From contig CAWIRC010000001.1 of the NCBI GenBank assembly GCA_963838495.1, forward strand, positions 744,001 to 808,000: 64,000 nucleotides of DNA, in the 5' to 3' direction. The notes under the pieces are model-generated. The model did not search any database. It saw only the letters and a list, made by a program, of their open reading frames with translations, and was not told the origin of the DNA. The number at the start of each line of letters is the position of its first letter. The first letter of the stretch is position 1. Source of the DNA: JBEKIK01 sp963838495 (lineage in GTDB: Bacteria; Planctomycetota; Planctomycetia; Pirellulales; Thermoguttaceae). Shown here piece by piece: positions 7,533 through 15,724 of this stretch. Both the position numbers and the translations under genes were made by a program.

Positions 7533-8669
7533 CAAATCACGTTGTGATGCCCGGCGTCCGTACGTCTCAGAACTCTGCACGGCCGGATTGGGTACGGTTA
7601 TAGTGTCTTCTAGCAATCGGTGTGCTGGATCACCCCCGCCATGCTTCACCCGCCATTCCTCCGCCATGTGTGTGACTATGGCGTTGAAATCGAAGTCGAG
7701 TTCGGCACTCACTTTCTCGAATTCGTTTAAGTACAGTTCCAAGACGATTTTGGCAGTCTCACGATGATGGCCGAGTTCTTGGAAGGCGGCGAGGCCAACG
7801 AGGCAAACGGCTTGTGGATCGGTGCGTAGGAAAGCGCCCATAGAGCGGTGTCCTGCCAGAGTTTTTCCGACCATGGCGACGTAGTATCGCTTTGAGTCCG
7901 GATATTTTTCAGACAAGGTACGGAATTGCCTTCCGAGTTTTTCTCCGTCGCTTCCTTTGGCCGATCCTGTCTTGCTCTTGATTTGGTAGAACTCAAGCTC
8001 TTTGTACCGGGCGTCGGAACCGGGATACGGATTGAGTTCAGGATGCCACTTCTCCTTATTCTTTACCATTTTGCCTCCGGGTCCAGGTTCCGGAACACCG
8101 TCCGGCTCTGGCACGCGCTGCTTACCGGCAGCACGCCCCAGAACTTCCTCGTGGAGGTGGCCGATCAAGTCTTCCATCTTCATAAGGCACTTATGTGCAA
8201 GAAGATCATGCAACAGGCCCTCCAATGATCCTCTGCTCAATAGTCTCATATCGAATGCCACGATGAATGGGTCAAGAAGATCGCGACCCCCTCCAGACAC
8301 TTCTAGTTCTGTCAGTGTCCTTGGCATGCTCTGGATCGCTTCAATGAAACGTGGGCGCATCGCGGCCCGTACTTCGGTGATGTTTTCGAAGATCATCAAT
8401 AGCTTGACGTTGTAGAGGAAGGAATTGCCTGCCTGCACACGGACATCGCCAGTCAAATCTTTGAGGGAGGGAGCTACGGCTCTGAGTAGCTGCTCGTCAG
8501 TGGCTCGGAACGCGTCCTCGAATCCTTTGAAGACAGTGTTATCTACTTCTGCAGCCTTAATCCCTCCCTCCTGCAATGCAGCCTTCAACAGCGTCGGCAC
8601 GTCAGTGTATTTTTGGGCTAGAAAATCCGGAGGTCCCGGATCACGAACAACAGGATACCCTTTTTCCAC
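7524..8669 (-). CDS. Putative type II restriction endonuclease
   Basis: 381 residues, GTG start with GGTGGGAG just upstream (minus strand). The gene is convergent with the C5 methyltransferase and overlaps its 3' end by 9 bp. I cannot assign a named family. A LEFYQIKSK segment (about residues 225-233) looks like the end of a PD-(D/E)xK core strand, as in many restriction enzymes. The central part has a Gly/Pro-rich linker (about 186-200) separating an N-terminal helical domain from the catalytic-looking C-terminal half. Position beside a solitary methyltransferase and a Vsr homologue is the main argument for the role. The enzyme and its recognition sequence remain undefined. Confidence 0.6.
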   Translation of the reverse strand: MEKGYPVVRDPGPPDFLAQKYTDVPTLLKAALQEGGIKAAEVDNTVFKGFEDAFRATDEQLLRAVAPSLKDLTGDVRVQAGNSFLYNVKLLMIFENITEVRAAMRPRFIEAIQSMPRTLTELEVSGGGRDLLDPFIVAFDMRLLSRGSLEGLLHDLLAHKCLMKMEDLIGHLHEEVLGRAAGKQRVPEPDGVPEPGPGGKMVKNKEKWHPELNPYPGSDARYKELEFYQIKSKTGSAKGSDGEKLGRQFRTLSEKYPDSKRYYVAMVGKTLAGHRSMGAFLRTDPQAVCLVGLAAFQELGHHRETAKIVLELYLNEFEKVSAELDFDFNAIVTHMAEEWRVKHGGGDPAHRLLEDTITVPNPAVQSSETYGRRASQRDLLE

Positions 8670-9050
8670 GCGACTCCCACCTTTCGGGAGCGCAAATTAT
8701 TGAATCCCCACGTTTCGGTGGTATTCTTCTATTGTGCTATGCGACTCAGTCGCGTTGCATAAGCGCGGGGACCCTGCCGTATCACACGGTACGGTTTAGT
8801 GAGTACAAGAGGCGACGTGCGCTCCCAAAGCCATACGCCATTTGTACCACTGGGTTCCCGCCATTTTCAGTAATTTCATAACCGAAAGCAAGTCCCCTTA
8901 GAGAATCCGAACGGGAATATAGTTGTCAGCTACCATTTGAAACTGAAGATCGATTGAAACTTTTTACTGGCTAACACTTCCAGCACTATGCTGCTAATCT
9001 TCCTTTGATAACCTTCAAAAGAGGAGCGGCCACAAGTATTTGTGCCGCAC
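8670..9050. other. Intergenic region with several short inverted repeats
   Basis: No gene is supported. The first 130 bp contains short hairpins: CTCCC/GGGAG at 8674-8690 (covering the endonuclease SD), GCGAC/GTCGC near 8741-8753, and CCGTA/TACGG near 8779-8791. The remainder is unremarkable. It separates the restriction locus from the retroelement. Confidence 0.45.
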
Positions 9051-9079
9051 TTGACAAAATACCTATACGGGCGTATACT
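9051..9079 (+). promoter_or_regulatory. Consensus-like sigma-70 promoter for the DGR target gene
   Basis: TTGACA (9051-9056) and TATACT (9074-9079) are separated by exactly 17 bp. This is the best housekeeping promoter I see in the window. It would give a leader of about 150 nt before the target gene start at 9241. The leader contains a CCGCAGCC/GGTTGCGG pairing that could fold. Confidence 0.7.
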
Positions 9080-9240
9080 TCATTCTTCACTTGATCCTGC
9101 CTGTCCTTTTCCAACCAAAACTTCTCTCTCAATTCTGGCCGCAGCCTTGAGGGCTCTATCTGAGTCCCGAAGGTTGCGGCTGGATGTTCCGGCCAAATGA
9201 GGAAATAAGATCTTCTTTTTATGAGAGAGGAGTCATTGTT

Positions 9241-9708
9241 ATGACAACCACCACTAACGCTGCTGTCACTACATACCCTGTCACCATCGACTACCGCAAA
9301 CCCCTGGACGAGATGGTGAAGGCTGGCAGGTACAACTATGCCAACCCGGACATTACGGCGGAGCACTTTTCAATCCAAGGGGAAGGGGAAGTGGCAGTTG
9401 AACTGGTGTTAGTCCACTTCGACCATAACATCGAAAGCGATGATGCCGTGGCAGAACTGAATCGCCTGGGTCTTGAACCGGCACGCTTGGAACACGCCTG
9501 CGCGTTTGGAGAGAAATATCCGGACGTCCAGCGTCAGTTTCCCATCGTGTTTCTTGGCTCGGTTTGGTCGGATGCCTTTGGCGACCGCCACGTCCCGTGC
9601 CTCGACGACTGGAGCGGCAGGCGCGGGCTGTACCTGGACTGCTGGGTCGGTGAGTGGGGTCGCGATTACCGCTTTGCTGCCGTCCGCAAGGTTCCTGCTG
9701 CCCTTTGA
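9241..9708 (+). CDS. DGR variable target protein, C-type-lectin-like C-terminus
   Basis: 155 residues from the ATG at 9241, preceded by GAGAGGAG with an 8-nt spacer; the frame extends upstream to 9184 but that has no SD. The C-terminal 45 codons (residues 106-150, starting GSVWSD and ending FAAVR) contain the VR, nearly identical to the downstream TR except at template adenines. Such C-termini in DGR targets adopt C-type-lectin folds whose surface loops are diversified. The N-terminal ~100 residues have no signal peptide or membrane helix, so localisation is unclear. Its own strong promoter and terminator flank it. The ligand is unknown. Confidence 0.9.
   Translation: MTTTTNAAVTTYPVTIDYRKPLDEMVKAGRYNYANPDITAEHFSIQGEGEVAVELVLVHFDHNIESDDAVAELNRLGLEPARLEHACAFGEKYPDVQRQFPIVFLGSVWSDAFGDRHVPCLDDWSGRRGLYLDCWVGEWGRDYRFAAVRKVPAAL
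9554..9689 (+). repeat. DGR variable repeat (VR)
   Basis: 136 bp aligned without gaps to the template repeat at 10052-10187. There are 19 mismatches, every one at a position where the template has A: 15 are A to G and 4 are A to T. Fourteen template adenines are unchanged and no other base differs. This is the signature of adenine-specific mutagenic retrohoming. Many variable codons derive from AAC/AAT, which can change to many residues but not to a stop. Confidence 0.96.
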
Positions 9709-9757
9709 ATCTTTGGCCCTTTGCACTTCTGCACTGCGCTTTGATCCTTTGCGTCGT

Positions 9758-9796
9758 AACGCCTGTTTGTATCTTCGGATACGACAGGCGTTTTTT
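9758..9796 (+). terminator. Intrinsic terminator after the DGR target gene
   Basis: AACGCCTG pairs with CAGGCGTT, with an inner GTATC-TTCG-GATAC stem-loop, followed by six T. It lies about 50 bp after the target stop codon. Hairpins just after VR help mark the homing site in some known DGRs, so it may serve both purposes. Confidence 0.85.
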
Positions 9797-10051
9797 CTTG
9801 CGAATAAATGTATACTGAATGCGGAAAGTAGACGCAACGGTCTGCGGTCACGGCTTCAGACGGCCGAAATCTAGGGCACTCCATGTTCAGCCAGAATCGG
9901 ATCGGCCGTAAGCTTCTCCGAGCGTGCAGTGGGTGCATCTCTCACATGAAGAACCTTGGTGCAAGGCATTAGGGAAGAGAGCTTCCAAACACTGATGCAG
10001 CCCACTTCGAGTATTCGTGGGGCAGTGATCTAGTTGATGCCCTGTACGTAA
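9797..10051. other. Spacer between target gene and template repeat, with a target-gene relic
   Basis: No intact gene. The last ~50 bp (about 10003-10050), in frame with the template repeat, would encode HFEYSWGSDLVDALYVI, which loosely resembles HFDHNIESDDAVAEL of the target protein. The template may thus sit in the remnant of a second target gene. An in-frame TAG at 9970-9972 blocks any longer frame. A TATACT at 9811 could be a -10 box for the template RNA, without a clear -35. Confidence 0.45.
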
Positions 10052-10187
10052 TTGGCTCGGTTTGGTCGGATGCCAATGGCAACCGCCACGTCCCGTACCT
10101 CGACAACTGGAACGACAAGCGCAAGCTGAACCTGAACTACTGGAACGATGAGTGGAATCGCAATTACCGCTTTGCTGCCGTCCGCAA
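10052..10187 (+). repeat. DGR template repeat (TR)
   Basis: 136 bp, the unmutated partner of VR at 9554-9689, with 33 adenines concentrated in AAC/AAT/GAT/TAC codons. It is in the same orientation as the target gene and the reverse transcriptase, lies 360 bp beyond VR, and is followed by a terminator hairpin at 10207-10238. It is the RNA template that the reverse transcriptase would copy with errors at A. Confidence 0.95.
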
Positions 10188-10206
10188 CGCTCTTCGAGTG
10201 AACACG

Positions 10207-10238
10207 AACTCCCGTTCTTTTAGGAAACGGGAGTTTTT
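10207..10238 (+). terminator. Intrinsic terminator after TR
   Basis: A perfect 10-bp stem (AACTCCCGTT at 10207-10216 with AACGGGAGTT at 10226-10235), a 9-nt loop and a T-run. It would end the TR transcript. The avd stop codon on the opposite strand lies in the loop (10220-10222), so it may terminate that gene too. Confidence 0.8.
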
Positions 10239-10621
10239 GGTGTGCCCAGTTGCTTTTTCCAGCCGCCGAACATCTTGCCGACCTCTGCGAGCGGCGCAGA
10301 AATCGCCAGATATTTCTTGTTGTCGAGTAACTTCATTTCCCACGCGAGCTTCAAAAAGACGTTGAGAACGTCGAGTGTGATGTTTGCCTCTACGACGAGT
10401 ATGCGTTTTTGATCACGTGGCGCATATGCGGCTTTTGTAACGAGTTCGAGTATCTTGATAAACCGGTCGTCAATTCTTGCGCCGAACGTGTACCGGCTCA
10501 GACGCGGAATTGTGGCAAGCATGCCATGCCACACCTTGTATGTCTCAGATAGTCGCTGAAGTATCGGAAGACCCGAAACGGGTGACGAAGTGGCAGGGAT
10601 GGGGTAATGTGATGGAATCAT
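10220..10621 (-). CDS. avd: DGR accessory variability determinant (Avd-like four-helix protein)
   Basis: 133 residues from the ATG at 10621; a TTG at 10639 would add six residues but overlap the RT start. The sequence LPILQRLSETYKVWHGM, then YTFGARIDDRFIKILELV and a final helix ending GKMFGGWKKQL fits the Avd/S23-type four-helix bundle that binds DGR reverse transcriptase and template RNA as a pentamer. It is basic, as expected for a nucleic-acid partner. The oddity is orientation: it lies on the strand opposite to target, TR and RT, with its start abutting the RT start. The promoter for either gene would then lie inside the other. Translation signals are weak. Confidence 0.83.
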   Translation of the reverse strand: MIPSHYPIPATSSPVSGLPILQRLSETYKVWHGMLATIPRLSRYTFGARIDDRFIKILELVTKAAYAPRDQKRILVVEANITLDVLNVFLKLAWEMKLLDNKKYLAISAPLAEVGKMFGGWKKQLGTPKTPVS

Positions 10622-10627
10622 TTTCGT

Positions 10628-11629
10628 ATGCGTGCTCAATTTGATGCTTCCTTCAAGACTATCACGTCTTTGGAGAGCCTTCTATCGGCATGGCAAGAGT
10701 TTGTGCGTGGTAAGAAGCAGCGGAGGGACGTTCAAGAGTTTGGATTCCGCCTAATCGATAACCTCGCACTACTCCATGACGATCTTACTACACGTCGTTA
10801 CCGCCACGGCGGCTACGATGCGTTCTCCATTGCCGATCCAAAGCCCAGAAGCATTCACAAGGCAAGCGTTCGCGACCGCGTCATCCATCACAGCATATAT
10901 CGCGTCCTTTATCCATTCTTTGATCGGACCTTCATCAGCCATTCTTTCTCCTGCCGGAACGGCAAAGGAACTCACCGAGCGCTTGTTGAGTATCGGAGGA
11001 TGGTACGCGTGGTGAGCCGAAACAACACGCGGACGTGCTGGGCATTGAAGACAGACGTGCGTAAGTTTTTTGCTAGCATTGATCACGATATTCTCGTTAA
11101 CATCTTGGACGGCTACATTCCCGACAAGGAGATTCTCTGGCTACTAAAACAGGTGATCGAAAGTTTTTCCAGCGCCTTGCCTGGCATCGGTCTGCCACTC
11201 GGGAACCTGACTTCCCAATTATTCGCAAACGTCTACATGAATGTTCTCGATCAGTTCATGACTCACCGCTTGAAAGCTCGATACTATCTCCGGTATGCAG
11301 ACGATATTCTGCTATTGTCGCGTGACCGTGACTGGCTATGCCGACAACTCCCTGCAATTCGGACATTTCTCCAGAATGAGCTGCACCTCATACTACACCC
11401 GAAGAAAATCTTTCTGCAGACTTCCGTATCTGGCGTCGATTTTCTAGGCTGGGTTCACTTTCCGTGTCATGAGGTGCTACGGACGGCAACTAAGCGGCGA
11501 ATGTTCCGTCGCATCAAAGAACATCCGACTCCCGACACGCTTCAGTCGTACCTTGGTCTACTTAGCCATGGAAATGCCTTCAACGCGCGGATTGCACTAT
11601 TAAACGGTTACTGGCTCTGGCGAAACTAG
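10628..11629 (+). CDS. DGR reverse transcriptase
   Basis: 333 residues. Reverse transcriptase motifs are visible in order: RVIHHSIYRVLYPFFD, KTDVRKFFASID with the first catalytic Asp (D143), GIGLPLGNLTSQ (187-197), where the SQ ending typical of DGR enzymes replaces the usual SP, and YADD (223-226), followed by LHPKK. There is no endonuclease or maturase domain, as usual for DGR RTs of this size. It copies TR RNA with mistakes at adenine, and the cDNA replaces VR. It starts 6 bp from the divergent avd ATG, and no SD is obvious. Confidence 0.95.
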   Translation: MRAQFDASFKTITSLESLLSAWQEFVRGKKQRRDVQEFGFRLIDNLALLHDDLTTRRYRHGGYDAFSIADPKPRSIHKASVRDRVIHHSIYRVLYPFFDRTFISHSFSCRNGKGTHRALVEYRRMVRVVSRNNTRTCWALKTDVRKFFASIDHDILVNILDGYIPDKEILWLLKQVIESFSSALPGIGLPLGNLTSQLFANVYMNVLDQFMTHRLKARYYLRYADDILLLSRDRDWLCRQLPAIRTFLQNELHLILHPKKIFLQTSVSGVDFLGWVHFPCHEVLRTATKRRMFRRIKEHPTPDTLQSYLGLLSHGNAFNARIALLNGYWLWRN

Positions 11630-11700
11630 AACCACCTGGGCCAAAAAGGTTGTCCATTTCTGACGCTAGGCCACGCCTAAAAACTGGCTCACATTTCCCT

Positions 11701-11725
11701 GGGCCAAATACACCTGTATTTGGTC
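11701..11725. terminator. Strong inverted repeat after the RT gene
   Basis: GGGCCAAATACA and TGTATTTGGTCC form a near-perfect stem with a two-base loop, about 75 bp after the RT stop and 55 bp from the stop of the convergent surface-protein gene. No long T-run follows on either strand, so termination is only a guess. A second small repeat (CCTCTC/GAGAGG) lies at 11736-11756. Confidence 0.4.
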
Positions 11726-11779
11726 CAGTTTCATTCCTCTCCTAGTCGTTGAGAGGACTCTGACAAGTGCCCGTGCAAT

Positions 11780-14668
11780 CTATCTATGCGCCCTAACCAA
11801 GGTCGGATGAAATATTCGAGCGGAGTCTCGTTGCATCGCGTTGATCAATTTTGTTACTGAAAACTTCACCACCACAAAGGTATTAGACCAAGACTGAGTT
11901 TGCTTGGTATTCGGTTTGCGACCAAAAACCTTCAGGAAGGATTTTACTAGCGTTGTGGCCCGAGACAATTCCGTCTTCATGGATTTGATCAACTTTGGCA
12001 TGGAAAAGTTGAACGAAACATATTTTGGTAACCAGTAGGCGACATCCTTCGTGTTGGGTTTGTGCCCAAACGCAGAGGCAAAAACTTTATTTAACGTTGT
12101 TTTTTGGTTTCCGGAAAGTTGCACTGGTGTTGGAGCAGGGTCCGGCCCACCCCCATGACCATCGGCATTAGCACCACCGCCTCCGCCACCACCGTCATTG
12201 GCCGAGGTGTAGGCGGAGGCGGAATTTGAGGCAACACATTCGCCATTGTCATTGGTAGCTCTGACGTATACAGAGTATGAGGTATTGGGAGAAAGCGAAT
12301 CTTGGGTCCAGTTGGAAGTGGCGGTATTGATGGTGGTTAATAAAGTGTCATCACTAGAGCGATACACCTTATAGCCGGTAGCACCGGTTACATCAGCCCA
12401 ATCCCAGGTAATGGAAGTTTCTGAGCTAGCGGTATTGGTTAATCCAGTAACTTGAGTTGGTGGTGTGGTGATTTGGCCAGTGGCGGGGATAGACGCGGTA
12501 TTGATAGCGCCGTCATGGTTGTAAGAGGATATTCGGAATTGGTAGCAGGTGTTGGCAGCAACTGGGACCTCATAAGGCGAGGTGGGAGTGGCTGCGGGAT
12601 TATCGTATAGAGTAGTATCATAGCCGTTACAACCCGTATCCTGCTCAATTTTAATACCAGTCTGGTTTTGGTTAGTCCAAGACAGATTAATTTTGTAGTT
12701 AGTTTTGTTAGTGGCATTGGTGGCAACAAGACTGGTTACTTGATTAGTTAAAGTCGTAAAACTTTGGTCTGTTGACAAAGCTTGATTGCCGTTTAAGTCG
12801 GTTGAAACCGTCTGAAAATGGCAAGTTGTACCAGGCGTAAGACTTGAGAGACTGGCCGTGTGGCTTAATACTCGAGCAGATGTGTCTGTCTCTGTTGTAG
12901 ATGATCCGTAGGAAGAATTTAGACCGTAGTTGACTTTTGTTGAACCAGTTTGGTTTGTTGTCCATGTAATAGTAGCTGTTGTTGTCGATGGAATAATAGA
13001 AATGTTACTTACAGCAATCGGATCCATAATTTGCTTAATTGCTGCCGTGACATAACTTGCTACAATCCCGTAACCGGTACCAGTCATATGAACTCTATCA
13101 TAATAATATGTTGTATTGTCTGAAGCTCCAGCCGGACCAATTATGCTGTTTGATGCAATATCCGAAATACCATCAGCGAATGTCGGCCAATTAGCCCTAA
13201 TAAGACTATTGACTGTCTGACGTTCTGATTCAAAGGTCTGTTCAGTAATATTATATATCGCCGCCGCTGACCGCGGAAGAATTGTGTTCACAATTACTTT
13301 GAAACCCGCCGCCCTTCTGGCTTGTAAGTATGAAACAATGCGGTTGTAGGTTGTAGTGGCATCAACATTCTCCACAGCTAAATCATTCGTTCCTCCCATG
13401 AGATTGACTATGTTGGTCACACGAGAATTTGAATATTTGGGATCAATTCGCGTTGAAGCATCACTGCTCATATCAAGAACTGTAGTACTAGACCTACCTA
13501 AATTTTGATAAGCTGCCGTAAGACCAAGAAGACCCTGTACTTGGCTTGGATAATCATATCCCGTATCCGCGCCGATACCAACGGTCATAGAATCTCCATC
13601 AAAAATAAATAGAGGGCTTATGGTATCAATAACATACGCAAAACTTCCAGTGGATGAACCTCCGCTATTACAAGCACGAACATAAATTGTCTCAGAGGAA
13701 GAAACTATAATTGGCGTTGAATCTGAATACAATGTGCCGCTTGAACAATCTGCAGGGGTAGAGGATGTTGAATACCTGATAGAATCACTTCCAGTTGCGC
13801 TTAGGGTTACAGATTGAGGAGATGTGATATATCGTCCTGCTATAGGTGAAGCAACAGGATTTGAAGGTGCAGTTAGGGCCATTCCATATTTGGTCATTAG
13901 GTTAGTTTCAATTTGACCAACCTGTGTATCACTTAATGCACTGTTATATATGATAATTTCAGCTATATCACCGATATAATGAAAATCACCAGATGATAAA
14001 GATCCAATAGTTAATGGCCCAGATAACCCTAAATTACCTGTCGTTGAAACAGAATTAGGATTAGTATTAAAATGTATAGTTGCATTCGTACCGTTATATC
14101 TAAAAGTTTCAACGGTGGGGTTTGATATCGACTCGCCTTCGCGTGGTGAGATACTTATTTGGTTTGGAGCTAAACTATCTGTATTTGCAATAAAATTATT
14201 AATGCTACCACTATACCATTTAGTAATAGTATTACTCGTTGACACTTCGATTCCAGAGTATGCTGTGGTTGTTACGATAAAAAAAGTAAAACTCGTATTA
14301 AATGAAGAATCAAGAAATGAAGACGTGACCATGTTTTGCGACCCATTAAATCTAAGAACGGGATGGCCATTTATAATGTTTGTTTTAAATGCGGGTCTGT
14401 TACCAGCAGTTAATTGTGTAGCATTGTATCCGCCAGAAGAACGATCATTCCATTGTTGAACAGTATCTCCGTCAACTGCCGCAGTAGAGCCGTCTTTTGT
14501 GACTCCCTGAGACGCATCAAGCCAGAGTTTAAGCCCGGATATTTGATCGGGAGTTGCCGCACTTGCCGGACCAACTGGTCCAAAAAAGAACAAACCGACG
14601 CAGAATAAAATTGTGGCAGTTTTAATGACTGCATAAAAGTGAGTGATAAAAACATTCCTGCCCATCAT
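11780..14668 (-). CDS. Secreted multidomain protein: LamG, SGNH hydrolase, FN3 repeats
   Basis: 962 residues from the ATG at 14668; a TTG at 14689 would add seven. A signal peptide is followed by ATPDQISGLKLWLDAS and a LamG/concanavalin-like domain (about 40-270), then a chitobiase-C-like beta domain. An SGNH/GDSL esterase domain follows, with FIFDGDSMTVG (catalytic Ser), MGGTNDLA and DRVHMTGTGYG (Asp-His). Three fibronectin type III-like domains, a glycine-rich linker and two ~45-residue C-terminal repeats (FGxKPNT...W...FS..KLI..M) complete it. The hydrolase probably acts on acylated polysaccharide. Codon use is more AT-rich than in the planctomycete-like genes to the right. It converges on the DGR. 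Confidence 0.82.
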   Translation of the reverse strand: MMGRNVFITHFYAVIKTATILFCVGLFFFGPVGPASAATPDQISGLKLWLDASQGVTKDGSTAAVDGDTVQQWNDRSSGGYNATQLTAGNRPAFKTNIINGHPVLRFNGSQNMVTSSFLDSSFNTSFTFFIVTTTAYSGIEVSTSNTITKWYSGSINNFIANTDSLAPNQISISPREGESISNPTVETFRYNGTNATIHFNTNPNSVSTTGNLGLSGPLTIGSLSSGDFHYIGDIAEIIIYNSALSDTQVGQIETNLMTKYGMALTAPSNPVASPIAGRYITSPQSVTLSATGSDSIRYSTSSTPADCSSGTLYSDSTPIIVSSSETIYVRACNSGGSSTGSFAYVIDTISPLFIFDGDSMTVGIGADTGYDYPSQVQGLLGLTAAYQNLGRSSTTVLDMSSDASTRIDPKYSNSRVTNIVNLMGGTNDLAVENVDATTTYNRIVSYLQARRAAGFKVIVNTILPRSAAAIYNITEQTFESERQTVNSLIRANWPTFADGISDIASNSIIGPAGASDNTTYYYDRVHMTGTGYGIVASYVTAAIKQIMDPIAVSNISIIPSTTTATITWTTNQTGSTKVNYGLNSSYGSSTTETDTSARVLSHTASLSSLTPGTTCHFQTVSTDLNGNQALSTDQSFTTLTNQVTSLVATNATNKTNYKINLSWTNQNQTGIKIEQDTGCNGYDTTLYDNPAATPTSPYEVPVAANTCYQFRISSYNHDGAINTASIPATGQITTPPTQVTGLTNTASSETSITWDWADVTGATGYKVYRSSDDTLLTTINTATSNWTQDSLSPNTSYSVYVRATNDNGECVASNSASAYTSANDGGGGGGGANADGHGGGPDPAPTPVQLSGNQKTTLNKVFASAFGHKPNTKDVAYWLPKYVSFNFSMPKLIKSMKTELSRATTLVKSFLKVFGRKPNTKQTQSWSNTFVVVKFSVTKLINAMQRDSARIFHPTLVRAHR

Positions 14669-14841
14669 GGTATAAGAGTAGCATGACAAGGGACTAGATC
14701 AAATTATGAGTCTTTTCCCACAAATCTCATCGGGGGCACATAAAAGACCTGCAGATTGTTATACAGGTCGAAAAGAACAGACGCTATCTCAATGCCACAC
14801 AAGTTAGAGAGACGACAAATGGTAATTGTTATATATTAATT

Positions 14842-15594
14842 ATGATGAATAGCCATTATTCTTTTCGACGCCAAGGATTTTCGCTCATCGAGCTTCTTGT
14901 TGTCATTGCTATATTTGGTATTCTTGCAGCCATTGTCCTGGTGGCTATGAGCGCGGTAAAAGAGAGTGCTAGAATGGCGAACGCCTTAGCGTTCGCTGGT
15001 GAGGTGGATAGGGGACTAATGGCAGATTGCATATTAGCGCAAGATTTAGATGGCAATACATTAACAGTCAACTCCTGTGATAACACCACAACAAATCTAC
15101 AATTATTTGGCACTATCAACCAAGTATCGCCAGGAGTAGATGGGAAAAAAGCCGCTAATGTAGTGGCGGGTTATTTTGTTGATTATGGTTTCAACCAAAC
15201 AATAGCTGATAAATTTACAGTAAGTGGCTGGATGAAGTTGACTGATTCTTCTCTTAGCAGTAATCAGCCGACCATTGCGGCTCTTTGGGATGGATCGTTT
15301 GAACTTGCTATTGGTAGCCAAGGATTTTTCCGTGGGGGATTTCCTATCACTTTTGTAGCCCCACCGGCATCCCTAAGCGACGGCAAATGGCACTATCTAG
15401 TTGGCACTTACAAATGGAATGATACTAATGCTGATGTGGCTTTTTATGTAGACGGTGTATTGGCTGGCAAAACAACTACAACTTACCATCTCACAAATCC
15501 TATTACTGTCGCGGTGACTTGTTATTATTATGGTCTCAGGACAGACACTTACTTTGACAACGTGCGGTTCTTTTCGGAGCCTCTGAATTTATAA
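14842..15594 (+). CDS. Type IV pilin/pseudopilin-like protein with LamG domain
   Basis: 250 residues. A short basic leader ending in G is followed by FSLIELLVVIAIFGILAAIV, the classical N-methylation/prepilin cleavage site and hydrophobic helix. Residues from about 95 on resemble a LamG/concanavalin domain (FTVSGWMKL, KWHYLVGTYKWN, FYVDGVLAGK, YFDNVRFFSEPLN). It would be processed by a prepilin peptidase and assembled into a pilus or pseudopilus, presenting a binding domain. No pilus assembly genes are adjacent. The combination is common in small-genome and environmental bacteria. Confidence 0.85.
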   Translation: MMNSHYSFRRQGFSLIELLVVIAIFGILAAIVLVAMSAVKESARMANALAFAGEVDRGLMADCILAQDLDGNTLTVNSCDNTTTNLQLFGTINQVSPGVDGKKAANVVAGYFVDYGFNQTIADKFTVSGWMKLTDSSLSSNQPTIAALWDGSFELAIGSQGFFRGGFPITFVAPPASLSDGKWHYLVGTYKWNDTNADVAFYVDGVLAGKTTTTYHLTNPITVAVTCYYYGLRTDTYFDNVRFFSEPLNL

Positions 15595-15595
15595 T

Positions 15596-15724
15596 ATGCG
15601 CATAGCTATTGATGTGAGGGCATATAACTGGAGAAGTAAAGAGCGTTTACTAGAATTCACTTGGAAAAAAAGACGCGCAACACGTGGCTATTTGAACAAA
15701 AAACGCCCGCAGGAATGTCATTAG
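15596..15724 (+). pseudogene. Truncated N-terminus of a group-1 glycosyltransferase
   Basis: 42 codons starting MRIAIDVRAYNWRSKERLL one base after the pilin stop. The opening is the usual N-terminus of GT4-type glycosyltransferases, but the frame then degenerates and stops inside a terminator belonging to the opposite strand. It looks like a gene cut off at a recombination or assembly junction near 15660-15690. Confidence 0.5.

Larger units (their letters stand above)
9241..11629 (+). mobile_element. Diversity-generating retroelement (target, VR, TR, avd, RT)
   Basis: All parts of a DGR lie within 2.4 kb: target gene with C-terminal VR, terminator, TR with terminator, Avd-like gene (reverse strand) and reverse transcriptase. 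VR and TR match at 117 of 136 positions with all differences at template A, so the system has acted in this lineage. DGRs diversify ligand-binding proteins; they are not transposons in the strict sense. Confidence 0.95.

Noticed and set aside
8986..9366. 126-codon minus frame across the DGR target start
   Set aside because: It lies opposite the promoter, leader and start of the target gene, which have clear signals.
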